Shown here: positions 52,535 to 60,759 of the stretch, in pieces
Layout: each line of letters begins with the position of its first letter
Numbering within the stretch: the first letter of the stretch is position 1
Assembly: GCF_011009015.1 (NCBI RefSeq)
Contig: NZ_CP048878.1
Span: 184,501-248,500, forward strand
DNA: 64,000 nucleotides
Origin: Spartinivicinus ruber
GTDB taxonomy: Bacteria; Pseudomonadota; Gammaproteobacteria; Pseudomonadales; Zooshikellaceae
Direction: 5' to 3'
Notes under the pieces: model-generated
The model's database searches: none
Told to the model about the DNA's origin: nothing
Seen by the model: only the letters and a program-made list of their open reading frames with translations
Program-made: the position numbers and the translations under genes

Positions 52535-53407
52535 ATGCGCTTATACTATCTTACTGTTGTATGCTGCCTGTTCAGTATTACTGCAGAAGCTGCCAGCAAG
52601 CCAGTGGTTAGAGTGTTTCGTGATTGGAAGGTGCAGTGTGAGGCAGACCAGCCAAGTTGTTCTATGACGACTTCAGCAAGATGGTCGAAGTATAAACAGT
52701 CAAAGATGTATCAATTAAAAATATTTAAACATCGGCTTAATCAACCTTTAGAGCTAACCGTTGTTAATAAAGATAGTGGTATTGAAGCAGGCTCGTCAGT
52801 AGTTTTTGTTACAGATCAAAAACAAGCCATCAATGTAAACTATCCGGACGAGATTAAACCGCTTGGGGATGTATCTTATTACACTGTGTTGACTAGAGAT
52901 AAAGCTGATCGGCTGATTGATAATATGATTTTAGGAAAAAGAGCCGTTGTTAACTTTATTAACGAAGCTAATGAAACAAAACAGTTGTTATTTTCATTAC
53001 TTGGTGTGACGTCATCAATTCGTTTTATAGATGAATACCAAAGCCAGTTTCAATTAGAAAATAATAAAGATTGGTCTGCCAATTTTACTGATTTATATCC
53101 AGCTATTCATACCTGTTTGCAACAAACTAAAAGGCATGCTTCAGTTTATAGTGCCTGGACTGTAGAGGGTGGGAAAGCAGGAGTGCTAATAAAGAATCAG
53201 GATGGTGCTTTTTTTGAGTGCCAGGTACCTGTTTTAGGGGCTCAAGTCGAAAAGTATAATACAGTTGATGATATTAGAAAGTTCCCTCTTGGACCAATTT
53301 TTACAAAAAGTAAATATCCTGTTAGTGCTTTTTGTGGAAAACACCTGCGAGCAACTGATATAACAGGGCAATACGTTGGTTGGTTAACCTATCCAGGTTG
53401 TGAGTAA
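52535..53407 (+). CDS. Exported protein, IalB-like N-terminal region
   Basis: AAGGAG sits seven bases before ATG 52535; the GTG at 52529 is too close to it. The 290-residue product has a signal peptide (MRLYYLTVVCCLFSITAEAASK). The first mature domain starts VRVFRDWKVQCEADQPSCSMTTSARW, resembling the DWxVxC...C start of invasion-associated locus B proteins. The second half (HTCLQQTKRHASVYSAWTVEGGKAGVLIKNQDGAFFECQVP ... SAFCGKHL ... YPGCE) has four more cysteines and no recognised domain. At 290 residues it is longer than typical IalB. It follows the TRAP genes but has its own leader, so co-regulation is uncertain. Confidence 0.65.
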   Translation: MRLYYLTVVCCLFSITAEAASKPVVRVFRDWKVQCEADQPSCSMTTSARWSKYKQSKMYQLKIFKHRLNQPLELTVVNKDSGIEAGSSVVFVTDQKQAINVNYPDEIKPLGDVSYYTVLTRDKADRLIDNMILGKRAVVNFINEANETKQLLFSLLGVTSSIRFIDEYQSQFQLENNKDWSANFTDLYPAIHTCLQQTKRHASVYSAWTVEGGKAGVLIKNQDGAFFECQVPVLGAQVEKYNTVDDIRKFPLGPIFTKSKYPVSAFCGKHLRATDITGQYVGWLTYPGCE

Positions 53408-53441
53408 ATGGAAGTGTGTTATTAGCCTTGAACAGTTCGAG

Positions 53442-53690
53442 CTAATCATTTATTGGCTCGTTCTCTGCCCAAGCATTATTATTTATTTTATAAGGTTTTA
53501 TGGAATTAACCTGGCTAGCTACTTTAAATTTTTTTGAATACTTACTTTCTGTCGTTGATGGTTGTTTAGCTAGTTGGCTAGTAGGAATTACTTTGTAATC
53601 CTTTACAATAAGTGGTGGTTTGTCAACTTTTGCAACAATAAAGTAACCAGTTAATATACCAAATATGATAGCTAGTAAATGAAGTAACAT
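53442..53690 (-). CDS. Small membrane-anchored protein of unknown function
   Basis: 82 residues: one N-terminal membrane helix (MLLHLLAIIFGILTGYFIVA) and a basic, Ser/Lys/Asn-rich hydrophilic part (KDYKVIPTSQLAKQPSTTESKYSKKF ...). AAGGAAAG upstream of the ATG is a fair ribosome site. No homologous family is recognised. A 59-bp perfect palindrome region lies 39 bp upstream of its start and may act as its operator. Confidence 0.55.
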   Translation of the reverse strand: MLLHLLAIIFGILTGYFIVAKVDKPPLIVKDYKVIPTSQLAKQPSTTESKYSKKFKVASQVNSIKPYKINNNAWAENEPIND

Positions 53691-53728
53691 GGAAGCTCTT
53701 TCCTTGAGGCTATGTATTAATTTTAGCT

Positions 53729-53787
53729 ACTCTTATACAAGTTAATATGTAAATTTATACAAATAACATATTAACTTGTATAAGAGT
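53729..53787. repeat. Perfect 22-bp inverted repeat with 15-bp spacer
   Basis: The arm at 53729-53750 (beginning ACTCTTATACAAGTTA) is the exact complement of the arm at 53766-53787 (ending AACTTGTATAAGAGT). The spacer holds another TTATACAA. It is AT-rich and has no T-run beyond the arms. It could be an operator for the 82-residue protein gene, a strong cruciform or hairpin, or the remnant of a mobile element. Confidence 0.75.
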
Positions 53788-53953
53788 GGATATTTTTTAG
53801 TTTAGCACTTTAGATTGTATGGCGAGCGTCCTATGGTCTAAGACGATAGTTGAAATGTTATATACACTTTGTTTTGACGACAAGGTCGTTAACATATAGG
53901 TAGGGTAAATAGTAAGTTTTTCCTCCCCATTGAGAGGAGGAAAAGAAAAGGTA

Positions 53954-55183
53954 TTAAAATAAAACTCTAACCCTGATGGTGCCGTTAACCTGCTGAAGTT
54001 TTTCTAGAGCAATTTGGCTTTTTTCGGCATCAACATCAATGACCACATAACCTACTTTTTCAGTAGTTTGTAAGTACTGGCCGGCAATGTTTATATTATT
54101 ATCAGAAAATATTTTGTTAATTTCTGATAACACGCCAGGTTGGTTTCTATGAACGTGTAACAACCGATGTTGTTTCGGGTGAGCAGGTAGTGCGACCTCT
54201 GGAAAGTTAACAGAGGAAATGGTGGTACCATTATCGCTGTATTTAACCAGTTTTTCTGCGACTTCCTGGCCGATGTTCTCTTGCGCTTCCATGGTGCTGC
54301 CGCCCACATGAGGTGAAAGAATTACGTTGTGTAAACCTCTTAGTGGTGAAACAAACTCATCATCATTAGAGCGTGGCTCAACAGGAAATACGTCAATAGC
54401 TGCCCCAAGTAGTTTGTCTGACTCGATTGCAGTGGCTAAAGCTTCAATGTTTACCACAGTACCGCGAGATGCATTGATTAAAATAGCACCGGGTTTCATT
54501 GCTGTCAGTTGCTCAGTATCAATCATCATTTGAGTGCTTGAGGTTTCAGGCACATGCAAACTAACGACATCGCACATACTCAGCAGCTTGTTTAAGTCAT
54601 TGATTTGGGTGGCATTGCCTAAAGGTAGTTTGGTGATGACATCATAGAAGTACACTTCCATACCCAGAGATTCCGCCATTACACTAAGCTGACTGCCAAT
54701 GCTGCCATAGCCTATGATACCTAGCTTTTTCCCCCTAATTTCATAGGAGTTTTTCGCGGACTTACGCCAAGTACCTTTATGTGCCAAAGCGTTTTTCTCT
54801 GGTATTCCACGCATTAATAAAATGGCTTCGGCAATGACTAATTCGGCAACAGAGCGCGTATTAGAAAATGGAGCATTGAAGACGGTTATGCCACGCTCTT
54901 GGGCTGCAATTAAATCAACCTGATTGGTGCCAATACAAAAGCAGCCAACAGCAATCAGTTTTTTCGCAGCATCAAAGATATCAGCCGTTAACTGAGTGCG
55001 AGATCGGATACCAATAAAATGAGCGTCAGCAATGCGTGCTTTCAACTCTTCAGCTGGTAACGAGGTGGTTAAGTATTCAATGTTGGTGTAGCCATGAGCA
55101 TTTAGGGTGTCGATAGCAGACTGATGCACCCCTTCAAGAAGTAAAAACTTGATCTTACTTTTGTCCAAAGACGTCTTGGCCAT
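53954..55183 (-). CDS. serA: D-3-phosphoglycerate dehydrogenase
   Basis: The 409-residue enzyme starts serine synthesis by oxidising 3-phosphoglycerate with NAD; length matches E. coli SerA (410). Substrate/lid part, then NAD motif GIIGYGSIGSQLSVMAESLG, catalytic Arg in INASRGTVVNIEAL, Glu in IDVFPVEPRSND and His in SPHVGGSTMEAQENIG. The C-terminal ACT domain (about 337-409, LHVHRNQPGVLSEINKIFSDNNINIAGQYLQT) is the serine feedback site. It is divergent from a D-2-hydroxyglutarate dehydrogenase gene. SerA of this type also reduces 2-oxoglutarate to D-2-hydroxyglutarate, so the pair is functionally coupled in Pseudomonas stutzeri. Confidence 0.95.
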   Translation of the reverse strand: MAKTSLDKSKIKFLLLEGVHQSAIDTLNAHGYTNIEYLTTSLPAEELKARIADAHFIGIRSRTQLTADIFDAAKKLIAVGCFCIGTNQVDLIAAQERGITVFNAPFSNTRSVAELVIAEAILLMRGIPEKNALAHKGTWRKSAKNSYEIRGKKLGIIGYGSIGSQLSVMAESLGMEVYFYDVITKLPLGNATQINDLNKLLSMCDVVSLHVPETSSTQMMIDTEQLTAMKPGAILINASRGTVVNIEALATAIESDKLLGAAIDVFPVEPRSNDDEFVSPLRGLHNVILSPHVGGSTMEAQENIGQEVAEKLVKYSDNGTTISSVNFPEVALPAHPKQHRLLHVHRNQPGVLSEINKIFSDNNINIAGQYLQTTEKVGYVVIDVDAEKSQIALEKLQQVNGTIRVRVLF

Positions 55184-55438
55184 GATGACTTTAAATCCGC
55201 TGTAGTGGCTTAGTAGATAGTTACAACTTAGTAAAAAAGTCGCTAGAGCAGTACATACGAAAAGCTGTATATACAGCTGTCAGACTTCTTGAACCCTGCT
55301 CTTAGGCGCAATTCTTTCAATTAATGACCGATCTGGCCAAGTCCAGGGGAGGCATATGATAGCATACTGTGCCAAAATTAGGCGTTTATAATGAATGACT
55401 TTTATTCAATTTGAGTTGAGTTTTTTGAGAGTAACCAG

Positions 55439-56830
55439 ATGACCCCTGAGCAAATCATTGAGCAGTTACAAACATTGGTTGATGCTGACAAGGTAAAAAC
55501 GGATCCAGAATCCCTTGCGGTTTATGGCACAGACTGGACCAAAGTATATGAACCAAAACCGTTGGCCATCGTTTTCCCAAAGTCTATTGAGCAGGTTAAA
55601 GCAATTGTTAGATTTGCTAATGAATACCAGCTTGGATTGGTCCCATCTGGGGGAAGAACAGGCTTAAGTGCTGGAGCTGTTGCTGCCAATGGTGAAGTAG
55701 TGGTGGCTTTTGATTATATGAACAAAATTACAGCTTTCAACCCAGTTGATCGTACTGTTGTGTGTGGGCCTGGAGTGATTACTGAACAGTTGCAGCAGTA
55801 TGCTGAAGAACAGGGGCTGTTTTATCCAGTTGATTTTGCTTCCAGTGGCTCAAGCCAAATTGCAGGCAACATTGCAACCAATGCGGGTGGTATTAAGGTG
55901 ATTCGTTATGGAATGACGCGTAACTGGGTCTCTGGCTTAAAAGTAGTTACTGGTACAGGTGAGTTGTTAGATTTAAATAAAGGTCTGGTTAAAAATAATA
56001 CGGGTTATGACTTCCGTCATTTGTTTATAGGCAGCGAGGGTACCTTAGGTTTTATCGTGGAAGCCACCATGCAGCTTACCCGCCCACCTAAAGACTTAAC
56101 AGTATTAGTCCTTGGGGTACCTGAATTTAGTGCGATTATGAATGTGCTACAGGCTTTTCAGGAAAAGATTGATTTAACCGCGTTTGAGTTCTTTTCAGAA
56201 AAAGCACTGGCCAAAGTGGTTGAACACAGTGATGTACAACGTCCGTTTGAAAGTCAGACTGATTATTATGCATTAATAGAGTTTGAAAGCATTAACGAGC
56301 AAGTTGCTGATCAAGCAATGGAGGTGTTTGAATATTGCATGGAGCAGGGCTGGGTTGAAGATGGAGTAATGAGTCAAAGTCTGGCTCAGTTAGAATCTTT
56401 ATGGCGTTGCCGAGAAGATATTTCCGAAACCATAGCCCAGTGGACGCCTTATAAAAATGATATTGCCGTAAGTGTTTCTCATGTACCAGCTTTTTTAACT
56501 GAGGTTGAAGCCGTTGTTAATAGGCATTATCCCGACTTTGAAATTATTTGGTTTGGCCACATTGGCGATGGCAATGTCCACTTAAATATTTTAAAACCGG
56601 ATAATCTCGTCAAAGAAGTTTTCTTTGAAAAATGCTCAGAAGTCAGTAATTGGGTGTTTGAGATTGTGCAAAAATATCAGGGCTCAGTTTCTGCAGAACA
56701 CGGAGTAGGAATGACCAAACGGGATTATTTAACTTATTCCCGTAGCGAGGAAGAAATAAAATTAATGAAGGGTATTAAAAATGTATTCGACCCTAATGGA
56801 GTTATGAATCCAGGTAAGGTGATTATATAG
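55439..56830 (+). CDS. D-2-hydroxyglutarate dehydrogenase-like FAD-binding oxidase
   Basis: 463 residues. PCMH-type FAD domain with VPSGGRTGLSAGAVA (about 77-92) and NIATNAGGIKVIRYGMTRNWVSGL. C-terminal FAD-linked oxidase domain with WFGHIGDGNVHLNI and SAEHGVGMTKRDYL, the family's metal and FAD contacts. It belongs to the GlcD/D2HGDH group. Divergence from serA (255 bp between starts) is the arrangement described for Pseudomonas, where this enzyme removes the D-2-hydroxyglutarate made by SerA and so pulls serine synthesis forward. D-lactate or glycolate oxidation is the alternative, but the gene pair favours D-2-hydroxyglutarate. Confidence 0.87.
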   Translation: MTPEQIIEQLQTLVDADKVKTDPESLAVYGTDWTKVYEPKPLAIVFPKSIEQVKAIVRFANEYQLGLVPSGGRTGLSAGAVAANGEVVVAFDYMNKITAFNPVDRTVVCGPGVITEQLQQYAEEQGLFYPVDFASSGSSQIAGNIATNAGGIKVIRYGMTRNWVSGLKVVTGTGELLDLNKGLVKNNTGYDFRHLFIGSEGTLGFIVEATMQLTRPPKDLTVLVLGVPEFSAIMNVLQAFQEKIDLTAFEFFSEKALAKVVEHSDVQRPFESQTDYYALIEFESINEQVADQAMEVFEYCMEQGWVEDGVMSQSLAQLESLWRCREDISETIAQWTPYKNDIAVSVSHVPAFLTEVEAVVNRHYPDFEIIWFGHIGDGNVHLNILKPDNLVKEVFFEKCSEVSNWVFEIVQKYQGSVSAEHGVGMTKRDYLTYSRSEEEIKLMKGIKNVFDPNGVMNPGKVII

Positions 56831-57096
56831 CCTCCTACTTAGGCATACCCCTGTTTACATCTATTCTATAGGCTTTACGGAAAATACGTAAAGCCTTATA
56901 GCAAACCTACGTTTATCACTTAAATCAAGCTTAGGAAAATATAAGCTTGAAGAAATATTTTTTGGTGCAAGTTTAATTAAATAGGCTGAACTTGCTTTTT
57001 GATAGTAAAGTTGATTATTTTCTAGATTATATAGTCATATTAATAATTGTTGATAAACAATTTGCTTGTTTGTTTATATAAGGAATCAGACTGACA

Positions 57097-57291
57097 ATGA
57101 GATTATTACTTGCGTTACTATTGCCATGGTTGCAATTTTTTACAATTGGTAGGCCTTTTGCTGGCATTATTTGTCTTATCCTGCAACTTACATTAATTGG
57201 CTGGATTCCTGCGGCTATTTGGTCAGTGTATGCATTAAGCCAGTATAAAACAGATCAAAAAATAGAAGAAGCATTAAAAGATAGAGAGTAA
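57097..57291 (+). CDS. YqaE/Pmp3-like small membrane protein
   Basis: 64 residues with two membrane helices: LLLALLLPWLQFFTIGRP and IICLILQLTLIGWIPAAIWSVYAL. A short charged tail follows (KTDQKIEEALKDRE). The pattern LLPW...IG...LT..GWIPA..W is that of YqaE/Pmp3 (UPF0057) stress-linked proteins, though the usual PG after WIP is PA here. AAGGAA lies upstream at a slightly long distance. A strong terminator follows at 57315. Confidence 0.7.
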   Translation: MRLLLALLLPWLQFFTIGRPFAGIICLILQLTLIGWIPAAIWSVYALSQYKTDQKIEEALKDRE

Positions 57292-57314
57292 TATTTTTAA
57301 AATACTGTAAAAGT

Positions 57315-57358
57315 AAGGCCTGTATATAGCATTTATATGTAGCTTACAGGCCTTGTTT
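57315..57358. terminator. Bidirectional intrinsic terminator
   Basis: AAGGCCTGTA (57315-57324) and TACAGGCCTT (57345-57354) form a perfect ten-base stem, followed by GTTTTA on the plus strand and preceded by TAAAAG (CTTTTA on the minus strand). It serves the two convergent genes. Confidence 0.8.
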
Positions 57359-57361
57359 TAA

Positions 57362-57850
57362 TTAATCGTTGTGTTTTTGAGAAGCAAGGGCTTTTAGTGC
57401 TTTATTGCCATAAATAACTCTTGATAACTCACGCAATTCACAAATTTTACCATTCTTAAGCTTAGATATTTGGATTAGCTCTATTACAGCTTTTGCTCCA
57501 TCATGTAATTCAAGTGTTACCAAATGCCGGTCTGAAAAAGTGTCTTCTGACTTGGCTGCTTCTGTAACTTCAAAGTGAATATTTTTAACTTTATTTTTAA
57601 CTATTTGAACATGCTTTTTAAATTCAGTTAAGTTAAGCACTTCTCCATCAGCATATTGAGTATAATCTTCAGCAAAAAAATTATCGATTTGCTGAGGGTT
57701 GCTAAAAACAGTTGTATACATTTCTTCTAAGCAGGTTTTTAAGTTTGCTTTGCAATTAAATAATGGTTGTTGCTGAAGAGAACTTTCTGCATTGGCTGTC
57801 ATAGTAAATACTCCTATTACATAAAGAAAAGTTAAGATAATTTTGTTCAT
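57362..57850 (-). CDS. Exported SnoaL/NTF2-like protein
   Basis: The 162-residue product has a signal peptide (MNKIILTFLYVIGVFTMTANAES). A cone-shaped NTF2/SnoaL-type domain follows: MYTTVFSNPQQIDNFFAEDYTQYADGEVLNLTEFKKHVQIVKN, typical of the fold's first helix and strand, then FEVTEAAKSEDTFSDRHLVTLELHDGAKAVIELIQISKLKNGKICELRELSRVI. Cysteines C33 and C40 (NCKANLKTCLEE) could pair. Such domains bind or convert small molecules; no catalytic residues can be assigned. Convergent with the YqaE-like gene. Confidence 0.75.
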   Translation of the reverse strand: MNKIILTFLYVIGVFTMTANAESSLQQQPLFNCKANLKTCLEEMYTTVFSNPQQIDNFFAEDYTQYADGEVLNLTEFKKHVQIVKNKVKNIHFEVTEAAKSEDTFSDRHLVTLELHDGAKAVIELIQISKLKNGKICELRELSRVIYGNKALKALASQKHND

Positions 57851-57983
57851 TATTTCTTCCTATTTAAAAACTAGACTTAATTGCAGTGATTATTGAGGTT
57901 GCTAGTGTATAGGGTGTAATAGTGGCTTGATAGCGGTATAATGTCTTATAGTTGCTATATTGGGCCATAATTAAAACGAGTGT

Positions 57984-58736
57984 ATGAAAGAGGAATTAGA
58001 CTTTTCTATCCAACCCATTATGCTTGACAAAGCTTGTCACACAGTTAGTCATTCGCATGCTGAAGGTCAAATATTTGCTATTTTCAGTGGGGTGATGACA
58101 GTGAAAACTCAGGTAGGGGTTTGGTCAATGCCTCCAGGTCGATTAGGTTGGGTGCCTCCATACTGCTATCATAGTGCAGAAACTCATATTCCTGTTAATG
58201 GGTTTATCATTCACCTCGACCAGTCGAAATCATTTCAGTTACCAGAACAGCCTACGGTTATGGCTATTTCAACTTTCATGAAAGCGATCATAGACCGTTT
58301 GGTTGCTGCTATGAAAGAAAACATCATTGGCAGGCTAGAATGCAGAGTATTAGAAGTACTAATTGATGAAATGAAAAGAACCCAGCATGAGCCACTGCTC
58401 TTACCTATGCCTATAGATGACCGTTTAACTAAAATGGCTTTAGCCATAATCAATGAACCAAATAATCACTTATCACTTGATGAATGGGCTGAAAAAGTGA
58501 ACATGTCTAGAAGAACATTCACGCGTCGTTTTAAAACTGAGACTGGGCTTTCATTTGGTCAATGGCGTTTGCAAGCTAGACTTCATCATGCATTACAGAT
58601 GTTTTCGAAAGGCTCATCTGTTACGCATGTAGCATTTGAGTTGGGCTATAACAGTGTTAGCGCTTTTACCCATAGCTTTAAAAAAGTACTAGGGGTTACA
58701 CCCTCTGGTTATTTCAATGAATTATACCCATCATGA
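57984..58736 (+). CDS. AraC-family transcriptional regulator
   Basis: The 250-residue protein has an N-terminal cupin-like sensor (SHSHAEGQIFAIFSGVMTVKTQVGVWSMPPGRLGWVPP, about 20-60). A C-terminal double HTH follows (about 150-248): LSLDEWAEKVNMSRRTFTRRFKTETGLSFGQWRLQARL and GSSVTHVAFELGYNSVSAFTHSFKKVLGVTPSGYF. Short single-domain AraC proteins of this sort often control a neighbouring transporter or exporter. The exported SnoaL-like gene is divergent (133 bp) and may be its target. The stop codon lies in a copy of repeat A, so the last residues (ELYPS) may come from the repeat. Confidence 0.88.
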   Translation: MKEELDFSIQPIMLDKACHTVSHSHAEGQIFAIFSGVMTVKTQVGVWSMPPGRLGWVPPYCYHSAETHIPVNGFIIHLDQSKSFQLPEQPTVMAISTFMKAIIDRLVAAMKENIIGRLECRVLEVLIDEMKRTQHEPLLLPMPIDDRLTKMALAIINEPNNHLSLDEWAEKVNMSRRTFTRRFKTETGLSFGQWRLQARLHHALQMFSKGSSVTHVAFELGYNSVSAFTHSFKKVLGVTPSGYFNELYPS

Positions 58737-58779
58737 TTAATTTTTAGGTTTAAAAATTATTCTCGAAGAGTATAAATAA
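58721..58779. repeat. Repeat A, short copy between convergent genes
   Basis: ATTATACCCATCATGATTAA then TTTTTAGG on the left, and AAAAATTATTCTCGAAGAGT then ATAAATAA on the right, form imperfect inverted arms. The arms match the ends of the longer repeat A copies; the middle is missing. It overlaps the AraC stop codon and ends ten bases before the binding-protein stop, so it likely works as a bidirectional terminator. Confidence 0.65.
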
Positions 58780-58788
58780 TTAGCAAAG

Positions 58789-59745
58789 TCATTCACTGCT
58801 TACTGCAGACATGCATTCAGGAATCCATTGTTGCCAGGAAGTTTTATATTTTTCTAACCATTTCTTAGCCGATTCTTTATAGGTAAATTTGTCATACTCA
58901 TATAAAGCAGCTGCTTCAGCCACCATATCACTGGTAAAATTGATATTCTGAATAAACTGATAAGCACATGGCCAGTTTACAGGAAACTCAGGATTTGCCG
59001 CTTTTTTTAACCAACCATGTTTGGGAGCGCCGCAATCTTTGGTTTCTGTTTTATTTACTCCCCATGTTGGATCAGTTATACATTCAGGGGCAAAGTCAGG
59101 AAATTCTACAAATTCTCCACTAACCCGGTTGTCAGTCCAGTTTGGTGTCCAGTTGAGTAATAGAATAGGTTGTTTATTGCTAGTTGCCCTAATTAACAGT
59201 TTATTGAGAGTAACAGCATCAAGACTGATAAGACGATAATTTAGTTTAAATACACGAATTCTAATGCCTTCGTCACTGATCCATGGGCCAGTATAATAGA
59301 CACCTTTACTGCCTGATTCAGGTGTGCTGAATAGCTGGCTGCAATCATTAAGTGCCTTCCAACCTGGTAAGCCTGGGCAAAATTGTTTGATATAGACTGG
59401 ATACCACCAGTCTTCTCTGGTTTTAGCAGCATGTGTACCAGCATCTAATATTGCTTTATTGGATAGCATTCTATTGAAGTCCTCAATCATTGAGTACTGC
59501 CATACCTCAAGTTGTAGGTGGACATGACCAAGCCTTAATCCCCCCCATTGTTGTTTTAGGGTAATATTTTGGTATTTAACGGTATATCCTTGCTTTTGTA
59601 ATAAAGAGCCAATTGAGTAAGATAATACAGTTTGGCTGGCCCAATCGTTTATAGCAATTTTAATGGGCGTTTGTTTTTGATCAGCTTCAGCCAAGCAATT
59701 GACTAAAAAAAAGACTAAAATAATACGGAAAACTGCTAATAACAT
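58789..59745 (-). CDS. Second betaine-type (OpuAC/ProX) substrate-binding protein, orphan
   Basis: 318 residues with a signal peptide (MLLAVFRIILVFFLVNCLAEAD). The mature part has IKIAINDWASQTVLSYSIGSLLQKQGY, HVHLQLEVWQYSM and LLLNWTPNWTDNR, the aromatic segments of OpuAC proteins. Six cysteines (FCPGLPGW, DCSQLF, ECITDP, DCGAPK, PCAYQF, ECMSAV) are unusual for the family and suggest disulfides. No permease or ATPase gene is next to it. It may feed the transporter at 2239-4614 or act as a sensor. Convergent with the AraC gene. Confidence 0.85.
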   Translation of the reverse strand: MLLAVFRIILVFFLVNCLAEADQKQTPIKIAINDWASQTVLSYSIGSLLQKQGYTVKYQNITLKQQWGGLRLGHVHLQLEVWQYSMIEDFNRMLSNKAILDAGTHAAKTREDWWYPVYIKQFCPGLPGWKALNDCSQLFSTPESGSKGVYYTGPWISDEGIRIRVFKLNYRLISLDAVTLNKLLIRATSNKQPILLLNWTPNWTDNRVSGEFVEFPDFAPECITDPTWGVNKTETKDCGAPKHGWLKKAANPEFPVNWPCAYQFIQNINFTSDMVAEAAALYEYDKFTYKESAKKWLEKYKTSWQQWIPECMSAVSSE

Positions 59746-59971
59746 GAGTTTTTAGGTTATTAAAGTGATACTGTTAAAAGCATAGTGCAATTATGGAGTT
59801 AGAGGGTAAATATTACTTTTTTAATAAAAACATACAGTAAATTTACACAAAGTGAACTGATGTGCACTCAATGAGAAGACTATAAATAAGCCAATTAGTT
59901 GTCATTATTATAATATTATATGTTCAGTAATTTATATCATTTATAGACAATATAAAAGGTTAAAAGAGAAA

Positions 59972-60268
59972 ATGATGAGCTGTATTATAAATAACCAGCC
60001 TATTCAATGGGTGGCTGTTAAAGACTCCCAGGGCTTTTCCATTGTCATTGTGGTTAACCAGAAAAAATATTTCATACAATTAATACCATCTATTAAAGAC
60101 AAACACTGTTATCGACAATTTCTACAAGGTAAGAGTTTGCAACCATTATCAGAGAAGAGAATACAAAATATTGTAAAGAAGCTAAGTTATATAGCTGACC
60201 AGAATTTAGTAGCAAGTAAAAACTATCAATGTGACCAATGGGGAAACTTAAGTTTTGATGATGAGTGA
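59972..60268 (+). CDS. Conserved-looking small protein of unknown function
   Basis: 98 residues, no signal peptide. It starts MMSCIINNQPIQWVAVKDSQ and reads as a small beta domain (GFSIVIVVNQKKYFIQLIP) followed by helices (KRIQNIVKKLSYIADQNLV) and an acidic end (SFDDE). AAAGAGAA lies upstream of the ATG as a weak ribosome site. No family is recognised. The cluster of DnaA-box-like sites begins 24 bp after its stop. Confidence 0.55.
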   Translation: MMSCIINNQPIQWVAVKDSQGFSIVIVVNQKKYFIQLIPSIKDKHCYRQFLQGKSLQPLSEKRIQNIVKKLSYIADQNLVASKNYQCDQWGNLSFDDE

Positions 60269-60292
60269 ATATATTAAGAGGGTATTCATAGG

Positions 60293-60356
60293 TTATACAC
60301 AGAGTTATCCACGCTTGTGAATAATACACAAAATTAGGGGATAATAGTGTGGATAA
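60293..60356. promoter_or_regulatory. Cluster of four DnaA-box-like 9-mers
   Basis: TTATACACA (60293-60301, plus), TTATCCACG (60305-60313, plus), TTATTCACA (60324-60316, minus) and TTATCCACA (60356-60348, minus) lie within 64 bp. Three match TTATNCACA exactly; the second differs at the last base. A fifth 8-of-9 match (TAATACACA, 60322-60330) overlaps. Strongly AT-rich DNA follows (TTAAAATTTTTAATAAAAAT around 60370). Four close boxes are far above chance. No dnaA, dnaN, rpmH or gidA gene is in the window and no GATC cluster is seen. Confidence 0.65.
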
Positions 60357-60759
60357 GCTGCGGATGTGATTAAAATTTTTAATAAAAATAACAAGTTAGC
60401 TGAGGTGGTCTTAGTTTAAACAGTTGTTTATATTGATTTACATATCTTGCTTTTTGCTTAATCAGTATGAGTTTAACGAATTATGATAATGAGTTTTTTT
60501 CACGCTATATCCATCGCTTATAGATTCATTGTTAGAAATGAAATGTAGAGATTTCAGCTTTCTGTTTTCTGGTTTAATTATTTTTGGTTAGTAAAAATAA
60601 ATAGTTTTTAGTAACTACTTCGTTTTAGATATAGTGATGTTCAGATAGCTTTAACATCGCTAAGAATATTCTTATGTCGAAAAGGGTTAGCCAATAACCT
60701 GCTTGTTTTTATATATTAACTATTATTTTGTTAATATATGTGCTTGTGAGCTTGAGATT
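60357..60759. other. 400-bp AT-rich region next to the DnaA-box cluster
   Basis: No gene is supported; the first 19 codons of the longer PstS-like frame (60703-60759) are not protein-like. TTAAAATTTTTAATAAAA near 60370 would melt easily. The promoter of the PstS-like gene should also lie here. Confidence 0.4.

Noticed and set aside
60293-60356. Enteric-type oriC
   Set aside because: DnaA boxes are present but no GATC cluster and no gidA/mioC or dnaA/rpmH neighbours; kept as a DnaA-box cluster only.
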